Shown here: in pieces, positions 63,495-64,000 of the stretch
Numbering within the stretch: position 1 is the stretch's first letter
How the letters are laid out: every line of letters starts with the position of its first letter
Origin: Hymenobacter armeniacus
GTDB lineage: Bacteria > Bacteroidota > Bacteroidia > Cytophagales > Hymenobacteraceae
Direction: 5' to 3'
DNA length: 64,000 nt
NCBI RefSeq assembly: GCF_014699055.1
Contig: NZ_JACXAC010000001.1
Location: 744,001-808,000, forward strand
Made by a program: the position numbers and the translations under genes
The notes under the pieces: generated by a model
Told to the model about the DNA's origin: nothing
The model's input: the letters and a program-made list of their open reading frames with translations, nothing else
The model's database searches: none

Positions 63495-64000
63495 TTAAAA
63501 TTTAAAATTGTAGGTGACCGACGGGATGATGGGAAACAGCGACACCTGCTGCGCCGTGAAGCCGTCGATGAGGTCGGTGTTGGGGTTGCGCGAGATTTCG
63601 AAGTACACGAAATAGGCGTTGCGCCGGTCATAGGCGTTGTAGATGCTGAAGGTGAGGTCGCGCTCGGTGCCAAAGCGCACGGGGCGCAGCTTCCACACCA
63701 CGCCCAGGTCGAGGCGGTGGTAGGGGATGAGGCGGTAGGTGTTGCGGTCGGGGTACACGGGCACCGCCAGGATGTCGCCGCCCGGCACGTTTTGCAGCGG
63801 GAAGCGGCCGGCCGGCAGCGTGGTGGGCGCGCTGCTCGTGTACACGAAGCTGGCCGTGAGGCTCAGCCGCGTGTTGAACTGGTGCAGCACCACCACGTTC
63901 AGGTTGTGGCGGCGGTCGTAGCTGGGGTAGTAGTCTCGCCCGTCGTTAATGCCCGGCGTGCCCCGCTGCGGCCCGAACCGGCGCCAGCTCCAGGCCAGCG
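63495..64000 (-). CDS. TonB-dependent receptor, C-terminal end (partial)
   Basis: The frame is open to the right edge of the window, so only the last 168 codons are seen. They hold amphipathic barrel strands typical of SusC/TonB-dependent receptors: DYYPSYDRRHNLNVVVLHQF, LIPYHRLDLGVVWKLR, DLTFSIYNAYDRRNAYFVYF, and a final strand SVTYNFKF ending in Phe, the outer-membrane insertion signal. The 'R-Y-x-L-N-L' and 'YNxYDRRNAYF' patterns match receptors paired with DUF4249 lipoproteins. The downstream DUF4249 gene starts nine bases after the stop. Confidence 0.9.
   Translation of the reverse strand, partial: LAWSWRRFGPQRGTPGINDGRDYYPSYDRRHNLNVVVLHQFNTRLSLTASFVYTSSAPTTLPAGRFPLQNVPGGDILAVPVYPDRNTYRLIPYHRLDLGVVWKLRPVRFGTERDLTFSIYNAYDRRNAYFVYFEISRNPNTDLIDGFTAQQVSLFPIIPSVTYNFKF

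Overview
The window looks like chromosomal DNA from a high-GC member of the Bacteroidota, most likely a Hymenobacter-type bacterium (Cytophagales). The evidence is G+C-rich coding sequence with weak Shine-Dalgarno sites, promoter boxes of the Bacteroidota type (TTG, about 19 bp, TAnnTTTG), secreted proteins with type IX secretion (T9SS) type A and type B C-terminal sorting domains, a PorE-like T9SS/OmpA protein, and a DUF4249 lipoprotein next to a TonB-dependent receptor. Genus assignment is inference; no rRNA or tRNA gene was found.

Layout. 0-5.4 kb: end of a subtilisin-like protease, a beta-barrel protein, a lipoprotein, a DUF4920 protein and ligA. 5.4-9.5 kb: a small membrane protein and a polysaccharide deacetylase, divergent from dapA, then HMG-CoA lyase with a LutA-like Fe-S protein. 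9.5-18.7 kb: an M23 lipoprotein, a TapB-like protein, two coupled small unknown genes, a haem-copper oxidase subunit III-like protein, a large type B sorted surface protein, a secreted M1 peptidase and an unknown gene. 18.7-24.4 kb: DUF2147, a non-coding or small-ORF transcript candidate (19.4-19.75 kb), an NlpC/P60 hydrolase, an M61 peptidase and a seven-bladed FG-GAP surface protein. 24.5-33.2 kb: kup, a membrane protein, an FKBP isomerase, a 44-residue peptide, and an ABC ATPase with a giant permease/M1 aminopeptidase fusion. 33.3-43.0 kb: a long minus-strand run (rluE, methyltransferase, deacetylase, OmpA protein, aldo/keto reductase, rhtA, CAT-like acetyltransferase, quinone oxidoreductase, histidine phosphatase), then a DoxX fusion and a phosphodiester-glycosidase-like lipoprotein. 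43.3-44.3 kb: a strikingly AT-rich island with one unknown membrane protein. 44.3-49.7 kb: icmF, an unknown protein, a GlcG/HbpS protein and a polytopic protein with an HEALH motif. 49.8-55.4 kb: lepA, folD, and queE with a porE-like gene. 55.7-64 kb: a small secreted protein, DUF4177, gltA, a fabH-mntR-mnmE run, a glycosyltransferase, and DUF4249 with the end of a TonB-dependent receptor.

Most of the region is housekeeping and envelope biology: DNA ligation, lysine and folate metabolism, queuosine, translation factors, the TCA cycle, fatty-acid initiation and secreted hydrolases. The less ordinary material is the AT-rich island, the transcript candidate at 19.4 kb, three intergenic inverted repeats that share a core, the CAT-like/RhtA pair, and several small proteins with no recognised family. 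No CRISPR array, prophage, plasmid origin or complete insertion sequence is visible. Start sites were often moved inward from the longest frame to match signal peptides or conserved family N-termini. All compositional statements are by eye.
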